Source of the DNA: Pontibacter deserti
GTDB lineage: Bacteria > Bacteroidota > Bacteroidia > Cytophagales > Hymenobacteraceae
NCBI RefSeq assembly: GCF_023630255.1
Contig: NZ_JALPRS010000001.1
Coordinates: 310,001 to 374,000, forward strand
Length of the DNA stretch: 64,000 nucleotides
Reading direction: 5' to 3'
Shown here piece after piece: positions 27,236 to 36,546 of this stretch (its first letter is position 1; every line of letters begins with the position of its first letter). The notes under the pieces are model-generated. The model did no database searches. It saw nothing but the letters and a program-made list of their open reading frames with translations, and had not been told where the DNA came from. The translations under genes were made by a program, and so were the position numbers.

Positions 27236-28585
27236 ATGGATCAGATCAAAAAGACAGGTGGAACAGCTCTCGTTCCATTTTTGGTGTTTGTTGTATTATT
27301 TCTTGGCGCCGGTTTAGCGTTAGACGACTTTTATGCTTTGCCTTCGCCGGTGGCGGTAGTGTGCGGTATTATCGCTGCATTTATACTTTTAAAAGGAAGT
27401 ATAAATGCTAAAGTTGATGCCTTTATAAAAGGATGCGGCGATTCACAGATCATCACAATGTGTGTAATTTATTTGTTAGCCGGTGCATTTGCAGCTGTTT
27501 CTGAAGCAATAGGTGGCGTAGATGCCACAGTAAATCTCGGGTTAACTTACATTCCGGTGCAGTACCTTGCCTTAGGTGTGTTTTTACTGGCTTCTTTTTT
27601 ATCTACTGCTACCGGTACGTCGGTTGGGGCTATAGTGGCCTTAGGGCCTATAGTTGTGGGGCTGGCCGAACAAAGTGGCTCTCCGCTACCAATTATGTTA
27701 GGTGCTTTGCTGGGCGGAGCCATGTTTGGTGATAACCTTTCTTTTATCTCAGATACCACCATTGCTGCTACCCAGACCCAGGATTGCGACATGAAAGATA
27801 AATTCAGGGTGAACCTGCTGATTGCCGGGCCTGCCGCTTTTGTAACAATTGGTCTTTTACTTTTTGCAGGATTACAGACTACTGCTGCGCAGGAGGTATT
27901 GCCTGTAGCAAAGGAAATTGATTTTCTGAAAATAGCACCTTATTTACTTGTGCTGTTCCTGGCAGTATATGGCATAAATGTATTTGTGGTATTGGTGTTA
28001 GGTATACTTGCTTCAGGTGTAGTAGGTATAGCCGGCGGTGATCTGGATGTGTTGCTGTTCAGTAAGAAAGTTTATGAAGGCTTTACCAGCATGACCGAAA
28101 TATTTCTGCTTTCGATGCTTACAGGTGGACTGGCAGAAATGGTAAGACAGGCTGGGGGTATTCAGTTTCTATTGAACAACGCCAACAAGATGATTAATGG
28201 CTATCGCTCTGCACAACTGGGAATAGGTCTGTTAGTGAGCGGCGTGAACAGTGCTATTGCTAACAACACAGTATCCATAGTTGTAACCGGGCCGGTTGCA
28301 AAAGAGATCAGCCAGCGGTATGCTATCAAAAGACTGAAAACAGCTGCTATCATTGATATCTTTGCCTGCATTGTGCAGGGATTGCTTCCTTACGGCGCAC
28401 AAATACTGATCATGCTTAATTTTACTGGTGGTAAGGTTCAATTTCTGGATGTGCTGCCTTATGCGTGGTATCTGTACCTGTTGCTTTTATTTACTTTGCT
28501 GGCCATTTATACCCCTTTTGTAGACAGGTTCTTACTTAAAAAAGAGGTTAATAAATTACAGGCAAGGGAAACTGTTGCTAATTAG
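27236..28585 (+). CDS. NhaC-family permease, probable methionine or sulfur-amino-acid transporter (MetT-like)
   Basis: A 449-residue integral membrane protein with about 11-12 helices. NhaC-family landmarks are TATGTSVGAIVALGPIVVGL, GGAMFGDNLSFISDTTIAAT and LVSGVNSAIANNTVSIVVTG. I start it at the ATG at 27236 (DQIKKTGGTALVPFLVF); an upstream TTG at 27185 would add 17 unlikely residues. NhaC homologues include Na+/H+ antiporters and the predicted methionine permease MetT, which is regulated by S-box RNAs in several bacteria. The SAM-riboswitch-like and poly-Cys leader upstream make sulfur amino acid uptake the best guess. Confidence 0.88.
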   Translation: MDQIKKTGGTALVPFLVFVVLFLGAGLALDDFYALPSPVAVVCGIIAAFILLKGSINAKVDAFIKGCGDSQIITMCVIYLLAGAFAAVSEAIGGVDATVNLGLTYIPVQYLALGVFLLASFLSTATGTSVGAIVALGPIVVGLAEQSGSPLPIMLGALLGGAMFGDNLSFISDTTIAATQTQDCDMKDKFRVNLLIAGPAAFVTIGLLLFAGLQTTAAQEVLPVAKEIDFLKIAPYLLVLFLAVYGINVFVVLVLGILASGVVGIAGGDLDVLLFSKKVYEGFTSMTEIFLLSMLTGGLAEMVRQAGGIQFLLNNANKMINGYRSAQLGIGLLVSGVNSAIANNTVSIVVTGPVAKEISQRYAIKRLKTAAIIDIFACIVQGLLPYGAQILIMLNFTGGKVQFLDVLPYAWYLYLLLLFTLLAIYTPFVDRFLLKKEVNKLQARETVAN

Positions 28586-28612
28586 ACGTGAGTCGAGAAC
28601 AACCTTGTTAAT

Positions 28613-28652
28613 AAAAAAGAGCCGCTTAACTACGTGTTAAGCGGCTCTTTTT
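28613..28652. terminator. Shared bidirectional terminator
   Basis: AAGAGCCGCTTAAC / GTTAAGCGGCTCTT stem with a 5-nt loop and A/T runs on both sides. It separates the permease (plus) from the STAS-like genes (minus). Confidence 0.9.
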
Positions 28653-28672
28653 AGTCTGTAGCTATCAGCTGA

Positions 28673-29122
28673 TTAACGTACCTGAAACAACCACTCCAAG
28701 GCTTCTTCTGTAGTTGTGAAAACTTCCAGCTGTGTGTTTCTTTCAAATGGCAATTGCTCCAGCATCGCATAAATTCGTGTCGAATCCATCAATGAAAGAC
28801 TTTCCAGGGTACTCAGGCGTGCAAACTTTTTAAGCGCAACCTTAGGCAGTAGTGGTGCTACATGCTCCAATATCCAGTTCTGGTCCGCGAACTCAATGTA
28901 ATGTATAGCCCGTGAATCACTTAACCAGTACTCATATTTGTTTTCAACGGTAAGCTCTGCTGCCTTCAAAAAGCTTTTTCGAAACTCTTCGCTCTTAGGG
29001 TGCTGTGTCCATTTTACAAAAATATACTTTGCACGATCATCAGCTTCAATCTTTACATATTCGTCCTGGTATATAGTGCATAGTTGCAAGGCAACAGCAT
29101 TATAGGTTTCTCCTTCTTGCAT
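28673..29122 (-). CDS. STAS/SEC14-like single-domain protein
   Basis: A 149-residue protein I recognise only by fold pattern. A strand of the type YIFVKWTQHPKSEEFRKSF, a helix, a central strand YWLSDSRAIHYIEFADQNWI, further helix and strand, and the C-terminal VFTTTEEALEWLF, together resemble the small STAS/SEC14-like regulators of Bacteroidota. The same pattern occurs twice in the next gene (29134-30171) and once at 34388-34810. It follows that gene by 11 bp, so the pair is one operon. Function is unknown; a partner or modulator of nearby kinases is inference. Confidence 0.65.
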   Translation of the reverse strand: MQEGETYNAVALQLCTIYQDEYVKIEADDRAKYIFVKWTQHPKSEEFRKSFLKAAELTVENKYEYWLSDSRAIHYIEFADQNWILEHVAPLLPKVALKKFARLSTLESLSLMDSTRIYAMLEQLPFERNTQLEVFTTTEEALEWLFQVR

Positions 29123-29133
29123 ATTATTTTTTA

Positions 29134-30171
29134 TTACTCATTATCTGTTGTAAGTAGCCAGCCTGTTGCTTCTGCCTCCGATAAAAAAAGCTGAGACGAA
29201 AAAGCCAGGTTTGCTTTCTTCATCCGGGCATCTATCGCCTCGCTGGTCATTTGTTGTATGGCATCTGCCGAGTTTATGATAGCCAGTTTCTGAAGGTTAC
29301 TTTTGGATAATACAGCCACCGAGTTTGAAACAAACCACGTTTGGTCTGCCAAAGTTAATATTCCTCTGCGATGGTTGTTTATCAGCAACAACTCTATCTT
29401 GTTTTCCAGCAGGGCACGAACTGCTTTTAAAATTCCATACCTGTATTCTCTGCTCGACGCAATTCTCAGCCACCTGAGCACTAACAACTTTTTATTCAGA
29501 TCAATTACAATCTCCATAAAGTCTGTGCGGCAAACGGTTGTGTTTGTAGCTTCTTCTTTGGCCTCATCCTGCACCTCCGCAGTAGCAGTTACTTCAGATG
29601 CCGCTAAACTACGTAGTATTTTATGGTTGCAATCCACAGGAATCCAGATGCTGTCTCTGGAGCAGATGTTTTCTGACTGTTGAGGAAGGAGCCATTTCTT
29701 CCCTTCTTCGGTACTATAAAAAACCTTCACTTGGTAAGGCAATTTTATACCTTCCTCTTCAATAGATTTATGTACCCGGAACTGTTGTTCATCTCCTGAA
29801 AGTACTCTGGCACTTCGTACTAAGGTAGTATTCAAAAGTGCTTTCTGTAAAAAGTCAGATGTGCTTTTCTGATCAACTAGAGTCGGGTTACCAAACTTAG
29901 TAAAATCGATCAGAATGTACTTTATTTTTAGTAGTGCAATACAAATACCTACAAACCGAATATGATGTCGGTATTCCAGACTGCTTACTGGTTGTTGCCA
30001 TGCCGCCTCAAGGTATTTAAGAGAAGGGCAATAGCTTATTTTAAGAGCATCTGCATCTGTGCCGCATGCTGTTTTGTTGTTTTCTTTTACATAGCACAAT
30101 TTGCCCATTGATTGATTTACCGGGGTTTCATTTCTGGTTACTTTTCCTGAATAAGATGTTGGATACTGCAT
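29134..30171 (-). CDS. Tandem double STAS/SEC14-like protein
   Basis: A 345-residue protein made of two related halves. Half one runs from about residue 40 to 170 (HHIRFVGICIALLKIKYILI ... KVFYSTEEGKKWLL) and half two from about 215 to 345 (IVIDLNKKLLVLRWLRIASS ... QLFLSEAEATGWLL). Each ends in the same STEE/SEAE-x-x-x-W-LL signature and has the conserved LVDQ / LADQ motif after the central strand, as in the neighbouring 149-residue protein (FADQ). It is divergent from the PAS kinase at 30725 across a 550-bp gap. Function unknown. Confidence 0.65.
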   Translation of the reverse strand: MQYPTSYSGKVTRNETPVNQSMGKLCYVKENNKTACGTDADALKISYCPSLKYLEAAWQQPVSSLEYRHHIRFVGICIALLKIKYILIDFTKFGNPTLVDQKSTSDFLQKALLNTTLVRSARVLSGDEQQFRVHKSIEEEGIKLPYQVKVFYSTEEGKKWLLPQQSENICSRDSIWIPVDCNHKILRSLAASEVTATAEVQDEAKEEATNTTVCRTDFMEIVIDLNKKLLVLRWLRIASSREYRYGILKAVRALLENKIELLLINNHRRGILTLADQTWFVSNSVAVLSKSNLQKLAIINSADAIQQMTSEAIDARMKKANLAFSSQLFLSEAEATGWLLTTDNE

Positions 30172-30524
30172 TACAAAATACTCCTGCTTCCAGACATTCC
30201 GAAAGCTAAAATTAAATGGTTTTACTATCTATAAATCAATTAATTAACCGGATACGGTCTTATTAACTAACTATAAACGCTACAGGTTCAATTGTTTTAT
30301 TTGTTCTTGCAATAGTTATATAGGTGGTAAGTTCTGAAAACTATAAATTAACAGTAAGTGCATGCAGAAACCATACATTATACTTCATAAAGCCATTATG
30401 TTTCTCATCAAACTCCTGAAATTCGGAGAAGCAAAATCTGAAATTCTATGAATTGTTAAAAAGCAAAAAGTCAGTCAATTGGAAGCCTGGTTTTAGAATG
30501 ATCAACTGTTTCTTAAAACTGTTC

Positions 30525-30556
30525 TTGGAGAGAAGAAAAGTTGTCTATTATTTTTG
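30525..30556 (+). promoter_or_regulatory. Possible promoter of the PAS kinase at 30725
   Basis: TTG (30525-30527) and TATTTTTG (30549-30556) are 21 bp apart, fitting the Bacteroidota promoter. The rest of the AT-rich 30172-30724 gap holds no ORF or hairpin I can support. Confidence 0.45.
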
Positions 30557-30724
30557 TAAAATGGTTCAACGCGGGGCTAAAATAATTTCTAAAACGATAT
30601 AGGCTGGCACTATTTTTAGCAATAGCATGTTAAGAGGCTTCTATGCTTCTATTTTATACCAGTTTTTTTGAACTGTAATTCCTTTAAACAGGAATGCCTA
30701 AACTAACTCTAAAGCCACCCGCCT

Positions 30725-33403
30725 ATGAAGGATCTTCAAAAATCTCTCTCTACAACAGGTGATGTCAGCAAAAGGAACAATATACCTTCTGTTGAACTAC
30801 AAGAAATGATTGGAGTATTGCTCCCCTTTAAGAAGACCTTCGAAGCACAATCAGGTCTGAGCCTTTTACTTTCCCCGGACCTGACCATACTGGCTATTAC
30901 AGATTCTTTACTCAAAGAAATTTACAGATCGCGCAGGGAAATAGTAGGTGGCTATTTGTTCGATGTTTTCCCCGATAACCCTGATGCACCGCAAGCTTCT
31001 GCTACAAGCAACATGAAAGCTTCTATGGAAAAGGTGCTGGCAACGGGTTTACCACATAAAATAGATTTTCAGCAATACGACATTCGTGATCCTGAAAACC
31101 CGGCTTCGTTTATAGAGCGTTACTGGAGTACAATTACTATTCCTATTCTAAATGATGATGGAAGTACAGCCTATATTCTGCACGAAACGGTTAATATCAC
31201 AGAAGAAGTAAAGGCTAAGCAACAGCTACAAGAGAGTAAGGAAAGAGAACAGACTGCAGTTGCCCATGCAGAACAGCAACGGTTACGCCTGAAACGCCTG
31301 TTCGACCATGCACCGGCTGGGCTCGCTATAGTTGAGGGGCCCGACCTTGTCTTCAAAGAAGTCAATGACACATATCAGCAGCTGTTTCCGGGGCGGGAGT
31401 TTCTGGGGCTCCCGTTAACCGAAGCGCTTCCGGAATTACTTCACCATCCTGCAGGCGATGCTGTCAGGAAAGTATACGAAACAGGTGAAACATATGAAGG
31501 GAAAGAAGTGCTTATCCCAATGGTCCGATACAAGGACCAACCGGAGGACTTATACTGGAACTTCATAAACCAGGCCATTTACGACCCACAGGGTAACATT
31601 AGTGGTATTTTACTTTTTGCACTGGATGTAACAGAATTTGTAGAGGCGCGCCGGCAGGTAGAGAAAGGCTCAGAGGCGGTACAGGCTCTGAACCAAGAGT
31701 TGGAAGAACGGGTAAAACAGCGTACAAAAGAATTGCAACATGCTGAAGCCGAAGCCGACAGGCAAAGTAAACGCCTGAAAGATTTGTTTATGCATGCGCC
31801 TGCTGCCATTTGTATTTTAGACGGACCTGAACTGGTTTACGAACTGGTAAATCCGGTTTATGAGCAGCTATTTCCCGGGCGTACTCTTTTAGGAAAACCG
31901 ATTCTGGAAGTATTGCCGGAAATAAAAGACAACCCCGTTTATAAACATTTCAGGGAAGTATACGAAACAGGAAAAACACATGAAGAGTCAGAGCTTCTGA
32001 TTCCGTTCATCCGCCCGGAAGATGGTGCACTCGAGAACAGGTATTTCAGGTTTATACAGCAGGCACGCTGTAATGAGCAGGAGCAGATAGACGGGATTAT
32101 TGTTTTTGCACTGGAGGTAACAGAACAGGTAGCAGCACGCAAAGCTGTAGAAACAAGTGAGCAGCAATTAAGGCTGGTTACAAATGCGCTACCTGTACTT
32201 ATAGGCTACCTGGATAAGGAAGAGAAATACAGGTTTGCCAACAAAGCTTATGAACACTGGTTCCCGCTGAAATCTGAAGACCTGATAGGCAGGTACCTTC
32301 GTGATATAATTGGAGAAGAGGCTTATAGAAATGTAAAAGAATATATTGAACAGGGATTTGCTGGCCAAGCCGTTAGTTTTGAGGCCCGAATGCCTTACCG
32401 GGCAGATTTTGTAAAGCATATTCAAACCAATTACGTTCCTGATCTGAAAGATGGAGTGGTGCAGGGGTTTTATACATTGGTAACTGATGTTACAGATCAG
32501 GTACTTATCAGGGAAGCACTGGAAGAAAGCGAGCAAAAAGCTAACATAATAGCTGAGAAACTAGCTATTGCAAACCAGAGTCTTAAAATAGCAAACAAAG
32601 AGTTAGGCAACTATAACACTGAACTGGAACAGCGGGTAGCAGAACGTACTGCTGCACTTCTGGAAACTAACAGGTTGCTGAAAGATCAGATAGAAGAGAA
32701 CAAGCGTGCTGAAGATTCGCTGTCGAAATCGCACAGGCAGTTGCAGGCTCTTACCAAACACCTGCAGGAGATGCGCGAAGAAGAGCGTAAGTATATTGCC
32801 CGCGAACTGCACGATGAACTGGGACAATCTTTTACTGCACTTAAAATAGATGTAGCACTGCTTTTGAAAAAACTAAAAGGTGGTAAAATAGATCAGGCAT
32901 TCCTGTCTAAAGAGCTGCAATCTATGATGAAAACGATTAACGGTGCGATTACTTCGGTGCGGGAGATAGTAGCAACTCTTCGGCCTGCCGTGTTGGATAA
33001 CTTCGGATTATTATCGGAGATAGAGTCGCAGGCACAGGATTTTCAGAAGCGCACTTCTGTTGCTGTAGATGTTATTACTGACCTGGAATATATCCCATTA
33101 GAGCAGGAAACATCTATCGAAGTATTCCGGATCATACAGGAATCAATGACAAACATTGCACGTCATGCAGCGGCTACTTTTGCAACTATAACAATAGATG
33201 AAACAGCTGAAGGATTTAATTTTACGGTAGCAGATAACGGAAAAGGTATAAAAGCTGAGAACCTATCAGAAATAAGAACGTTTGGGCTACTCGGTATGCA
33301 GGAAAGAGCAGAACGTATCGGTGCTACACTGGCAATTGATACTAAGCCTTACTCTGGCACCCGGATTACTTTAGAGGTACCATCTACAGTAACACCACAG
33401 TAA
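30725..33403 (+). CDS. Multi-PAS sensor histidine kinase, NarX/DegS (HisKA_3) type
   Basis: An 892-residue soluble kinase. There are four PAS domains at about 30-160, 185-315, 350-480 and 485-610; PAS 2 and 3 are close duplicates (FDHAPAGLAIVEGPDLVFKE and FMHAPAAICILDGPELVYEL). A long coiled coil (residues about 610-690, rich in Glu, Gln, Leu) leads to the HisKA_3 box EERKYIARELHDELGQSFTA with the phospho-His, then a HATPase with FRIIQESMTNIARHAA and ADNGKGI. It should phosphorylate the LuxR-type regulator encoded 29 bp downstream. No membrane helix, so it senses an internal or redox/ligand signal. Confidence 0.93.
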   Translation: MKDLQKSLSTTGDVSKRNNIPSVELQEMIGVLLPFKKTFEAQSGLSLLLSPDLTILAITDSLLKEIYRSRREIVGGYLFDVFPDNPDAPQASATSNMKASMEKVLATGLPHKIDFQQYDIRDPENPASFIERYWSTITIPILNDDGSTAYILHETVNITEEVKAKQQLQESKEREQTAVAHAEQQRLRLKRLFDHAPAGLAIVEGPDLVFKEVNDTYQQLFPGREFLGLPLTEALPELLHHPAGDAVRKVYETGETYEGKEVLIPMVRYKDQPEDLYWNFINQAIYDPQGNISGILLFALDVTEFVEARRQVEKGSEAVQALNQELEERVKQRTKELQHAEAEADRQSKRLKDLFMHAPAAICILDGPELVYELVNPVYEQLFPGRTLLGKPILEVLPEIKDNPVYKHFREVYETGKTHEESELLIPFIRPEDGALENRYFRFIQQARCNEQEQIDGIIVFALEVTEQVAARKAVETSEQQLRLVTNALPVLIGYLDKEEKYRFANKAYEHWFPLKSEDLIGRYLRDIIGEEAYRNVKEYIEQGFAGQAVSFEARMPYRADFVKHIQTNYVPDLKDGVVQGFYTLVTDVTDQVLIREALEESEQKANIIAEKLAIANQSLKIANKELGNYNTELEQRVAERTAALLETNRLLKDQIEENKRAEDSLSKSHRQLQALTKHLQEMREEERKYIARELHDELGQSFTALKIDVALLLKKLKGGKIDQAFLSKELQSMMKTINGAITSVREIVATLRPAVLDNFGLLSEIESQAQDFQKRTSVAVDVITDLEYIPLEQETSIEVFRIIQESMTNIARHAAATFATITIDETAEGFNFTVADNGKGIKAENLSEIRTFGLLGMQERAERIGATLAIDTKPYSGTRITLEVPSTVTPQ

Positions 33404-33432
33404 AACAAATTAGAAATTATTACCTGAGAGAG

Positions 33433-34065
33433 ATGATAAAATTATTGATTGCAGACGACTTTGTGCTGATCAGGGAAGGACTTAAAAAAGTGCTTAAAAA
33501 TGAGCAGGGCATTACCGTGGTGGCAGAAGCAGAAAGCGGTGCTGAAGTGCTGAACAAGGTGAAAAAAAGCGAGGCCAACTTTGTGGTGCTTGATATAAAC
33601 ATGCCGGTTAAAAGCGGGCTTGATGTACTGCTGGATCTGAAGCGCCTGCACCCGCAGGTACCGGTTCTGATCTTAAGCATGTACCCTGAAAAGACGTATG
33701 CGCTACGTTCTCTGAAAGCTGGTGCAGCCGGTTATCTTTCAAAAGAAAGTGCCGCCGACGAATTGGTAACTGCCATACAAAAGATATGGAATGGAGGGAA
33801 GTATATTTCGGGTTCGCTGGCAGAGCTGCTTGCCGAAACTGTAGTGAACAAAAACACGCCTGAAGTGGCTCACGAAATACTCTCTGACAGGGAGTTCCAG
33901 ATACTGTGCAAGATTGGCGAAGGTGAGTCGCTTAAAAGTATAGCAGATAATTTAAGCCTTACTTTAAGTACGGTTAACACCTACCGTAACCGCATTTTTA
34001 TGAAGATGAGGTTTACCTCCAATACAGATCTTATTCGTTATTGCCTTGCCAACGAACTGGCGTAA
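33433..34065 (+). CDS. NarL/FixJ-type response regulator
   Basis: A 210-residue protein with a receiver domain (IADDFVLIREGLKKVL, phospho-acceptor Asp in VLDINMP, Lys in AGYLSKESAADE) and a C-terminal LuxR helix-turn-helix (LSDREFQILCKIGEGESLKS, then LSLTLSTVNTYRNRIFMK). It is the cognate partner of the upstream kinase by position and type. It probably activates transcription when phosphorylated; targets unknown. Confidence 0.94.
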   Translation: MIKLLIADDFVLIREGLKKVLKNEQGITVVAEAESGAEVLNKVKKSEANFVVLDINMPVKSGLDVLLDLKRLHPQVPVLILSMYPEKTYALRSLKAGAAGYLSKESAADELVTAIQKIWNGGKYISGSLAELLAETVVNKNTPEVAHEILSDREFQILCKIGEGESLKSIADNLSLTLSTVNTYRNRIFMKMRFTSNTDLIRYCLANELA

Positions 34066-34118
34066 AATGCTCTTCTATACCTGAATAAGGTAGATTTTCT
34101 AATCTTGAATCACACATT

Positions 34119-34164
34119 AAATTAAGTTCATGTCGTATTTTTTGCGACATGAACTTAATTTTTT
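34119..34164 (+). terminator. Terminator after the kinase/regulator operon
   Basis: AATTAAGTTCATGTCG / CGACATGAACTTAATT, a perfect 16-bp stem followed by a T run. It lies about 55 bp after the response regulator. Confidence 0.85.
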
Positions 34165-34195
34165 AGTGACAAACCTTTAGTGTTTCCCCTTCTGT

Positions 34196-34223
34196 TTTGC
34201 GGGCCCTGTAAAGAGTAACTTTG
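34196..34223 (+). promoter_or_regulatory. Possible promoter of the STAS-like gene at 34388
   Basis: TTTG (34196-34199) and TAACTTTG (34216-34223), 16 bp apart, which is somewhat short for the Bacteroidota consensus. The -7 match is perfect. Confidence 0.4.
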
Positions 34224-34387
34224 TAAATCGTGCTCAGTAACTAGTACGCGATAGTTCAAGCATTCAGTATTTAGCTGTAGTTCACCAGTTGTGAAGTGCA
34301 AAGCACCTGCTGGTAATTCAGTTTAAAACTCTTAATACTCAACTCATAGAAAATAACCTGCTGGTACCTGCCAATCAAGCCACTACT

Positions 34388-34810
34388 ATGGAAAAGGAAT
34401 TCATCAACGAATTTGGCAAAATCTATAGCAAAGTAATTTACCTCCCGAAGCATTATGCAGTGGTGGTAGAATGGTATGGCTATACCACCAGAGCACAGGT
34501 AGAGCTGGTTGGTAACTTTATTCAGGAGTGGGGTAAAGGGCATACATTTACTGTATTTGTTAATGATTGCACAAATATTATTTCTGTCTGGGAAGATTCA
34601 ATTGAGTGGTTCTCTCGTATATGGGTGCAACGAATGAAAGGGAGAGGACTGAAGAAATTTATACATATCGCAAAATCAGGCAGTTTTGGGGAGCAGATCG
34701 GAGAACAGCTCTACCAGATACTGAAAGAACAAATGCAATTTTATAGTTACAAAAACAGGGCTGATGCCATGTATTTTGTTGAAAGCAGTAAAACATCTTT
34801 AAATAATTAA
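34388..34810 (+). CDS. STAS/SEC14-like protein
   Basis: A 140-residue protein with the same pattern as the minus-strand pair at 28.7-30.2 kb: YAVVVEWYGYTTRAQVELVG, a central strand FTVFVNDCTNIISVWEDSIEW, KKFIHIAKSGSF and a C-terminal ADAMYFVESSK. Divergence is greater than between the other copies. It sits between the PAS kinase/regulator operon and the bacteriophytochrome gene, 120 bp before the latter, on the same strand. Function unknown. Confidence 0.6.
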   Translation: MEKEFINEFGKIYSKVIYLPKHYAVVVEWYGYTTRAQVELVGNFIQEWGKGHTFTVFVNDCTNIISVWEDSIEWFSRIWVQRMKGRGLKKFIHIAKSGSFGEQIGEQLYQILKEQMQFYSYKNRADAMYFVESSKTSLNN

Positions 34811-34931
34811 TTATCTTTAAATCGTAGCTACTGCCTGTTTGCCTTCGCGTTTGAGAGATCTGTTTTAAGATCCTGTAACATTTAAGCAACAAACTGTTTT
34901 TACATGTACTAGCACGAACGTTCAACTATTT

Positions 34932-36524
34932 ATGAAGCCTCAGCAGGCTATTCACCTATTAGCTTACAGAATGAATCAAAGAGTAGCACCAGTAAATGTA
35001 ACCATAGAAAAGAACTATGATTCTGAAGTTTGTGGAAGTATACCGTTACATTTAGTTAATCTCATACAACCACACGGCGTATTGCTGGTACTAGAAAAAG
35101 ACAATTATCGTATTGTGCAGGCCAGCGAAAATGTAAGCAGCTTTTTAAATGTAACTGCTGAAGAACTGCTCGACCAGGACCTGTCCAACTACCTGCCTGC
35201 AGTACAAATGCAGGAAATAAAGGATAAGATTAAAGGACAGGCCAACCATAATAAAATACCCCTTACTTTAACATTTACAGTGGCTGGCAATGAGGTAGCT
35301 TTTACTGCGAGTTTACTTCCGCAGGATGAGTTTATTTTGTTAGAACTGGAAGCATCTGAACCTGCTCTGCAGTTACAGTTTATAAGTCTTTACCAGCAGA
35401 TAAAGTATAGTACCTCTTTGCTAAAGCAGGCGGCTACCATTCATGAAACTGCCCAGATTGCCACCGAAGAACTAAAGAAGTTTACCGGTTTCGATAAGGT
35501 AATGATATATCAGTTCGATCCGAACTGGAACGGTATCGTGATAGCGCAGGCAAAGGAAGATGATATGGATGATTACATGGATCTTCGCTTTCCGGCCTCT
35601 GACGTACCGAAACAGGCGCGTGAACTATACTTTAAAAATCCATACCGCCTGATTCCTACCCGCAGTTACGAAGCAGTGCGTTTGATCCCTATTATAAACC
35701 CCATTACACAGCGTTTTACCGATCTGGCCGAGTGCAGCCTAAGAAGTGTGGCAAAAGTGCATTTAGAGTATCTTACCAATATGAAGATCGATGCCTCTAT
35801 GTCGCTGCCACTAATCATCGATAATAAGCTGTGGGGACTTATCTCATGCCATCATAAAACACCGAAATATCCGTCTTATGAAATACGCTCTGCTATGGAA
35901 CTGCTGGCCGGTATACTTTCGGCACAGATAGAGGCAAAGCACATAGAAGAAAACCTAGCCCTGCGGGTGCAACTGCGCAATAAGCATGTACTGCTGGTAG
36001 AACAATTGTTTAGTAATGCAAGTTTTGCAGATGGTATACTGGAAGGGTCAACTACAATCATGGATCTGCTGGGGCTTTCAGGAGCGGCTGTTGTATTTGA
36101 AGGCAACATATCTACAGGAGGTAATACACCCAGCTTACAGGAAATAAAAGAACTGGTATCATGGCTGCGCCGCACAAAACCAAACGGACTATTTGCAACA
36201 GATACGCTGCCGGTGCTATACCCGCACAGTAAAAATTATAATGCCAAAGCCAGCGGTTTAATATCGATGCCGATAAATGCTGAGCAAAGCGAGTTTATAC
36301 TTGGTTTCAGGCAGGAAGTGGAGCAGACAGTGCATTGGGGCGGCGACCCGAATAATGCCATCCAGATGGAGCCGGATGGGAAGAACTATCACCCGCGCAA
36401 CTCTTTTGCAATCTATAAAGAGACGGTGAAGTATACTTCGTTGCCATGGCTGCAGGAAGAGCAGGAAGCCGCAGAAGCGCTGCGCAATGCAGTGCTGGAA
36501 AAAATTAGCAGAGACCGATATTAG
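34932..36524 (+). CDS. Bacteriophytochrome photosensory core without kinase output
   Basis: A 530-residue PAS-GAF-PHY protein. The biliverdin-attaching Cys is in SEVCGSIPLHLVNLIQPHG near residue 34; the GAF domain has FPASDVPKQARELYFKN and the chromophore-contacting His in LISCHHKTPKYPSYE; the PHY tongue is marked by HWGGDP and HPRNSFAIYK (the PRxSF motif). It ends a few residues after PHY, whereas typical bacteriophytochromes continue into a histidine kinase. The next gene, 22 bp on, encodes a CheB-CheR-PAS-kinase, so output is probably passed to a separate protein. Red/far-red light sensing is well supported by the motifs. Confidence 0.94.
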   Translation: MKPQQAIHLLAYRMNQRVAPVNVTIEKNYDSEVCGSIPLHLVNLIQPHGVLLVLEKDNYRIVQASENVSSFLNVTAEELLDQDLSNYLPAVQMQEIKDKIKGQANHNKIPLTLTFTVAGNEVAFTASLLPQDEFILLELEASEPALQLQFISLYQQIKYSTSLLKQAATIHETAQIATEELKKFTGFDKVMIYQFDPNWNGIVIAQAKEDDMDDYMDLRFPASDVPKQARELYFKNPYRLIPTRSYEAVRLIPIINPITQRFTDLAECSLRSVAKVHLEYLTNMKIDASMSLPLIIDNKLWGLISCHHKTPKYPSYEIRSAMELLAGILSAQIEAKHIEENLALRVQLRNKHVLLVEQLFSNASFADGILEGSTTIMDLLGLSGAAVVFEGNISTGGNTPSLQEIKELVSWLRRTKPNGLFATDTLPVLYPHSKNYNAKASGLISMPINAEQSEFILGFRQEVEQTVHWGGDPNNAIQMEPDGKNYHPRNSFAIYKETVKYTSLPWLQEEQEAAEALRNAVLEKISRDRY

Positions 36525-36546
36525 AAGATCACCCTACATCCAAAAC

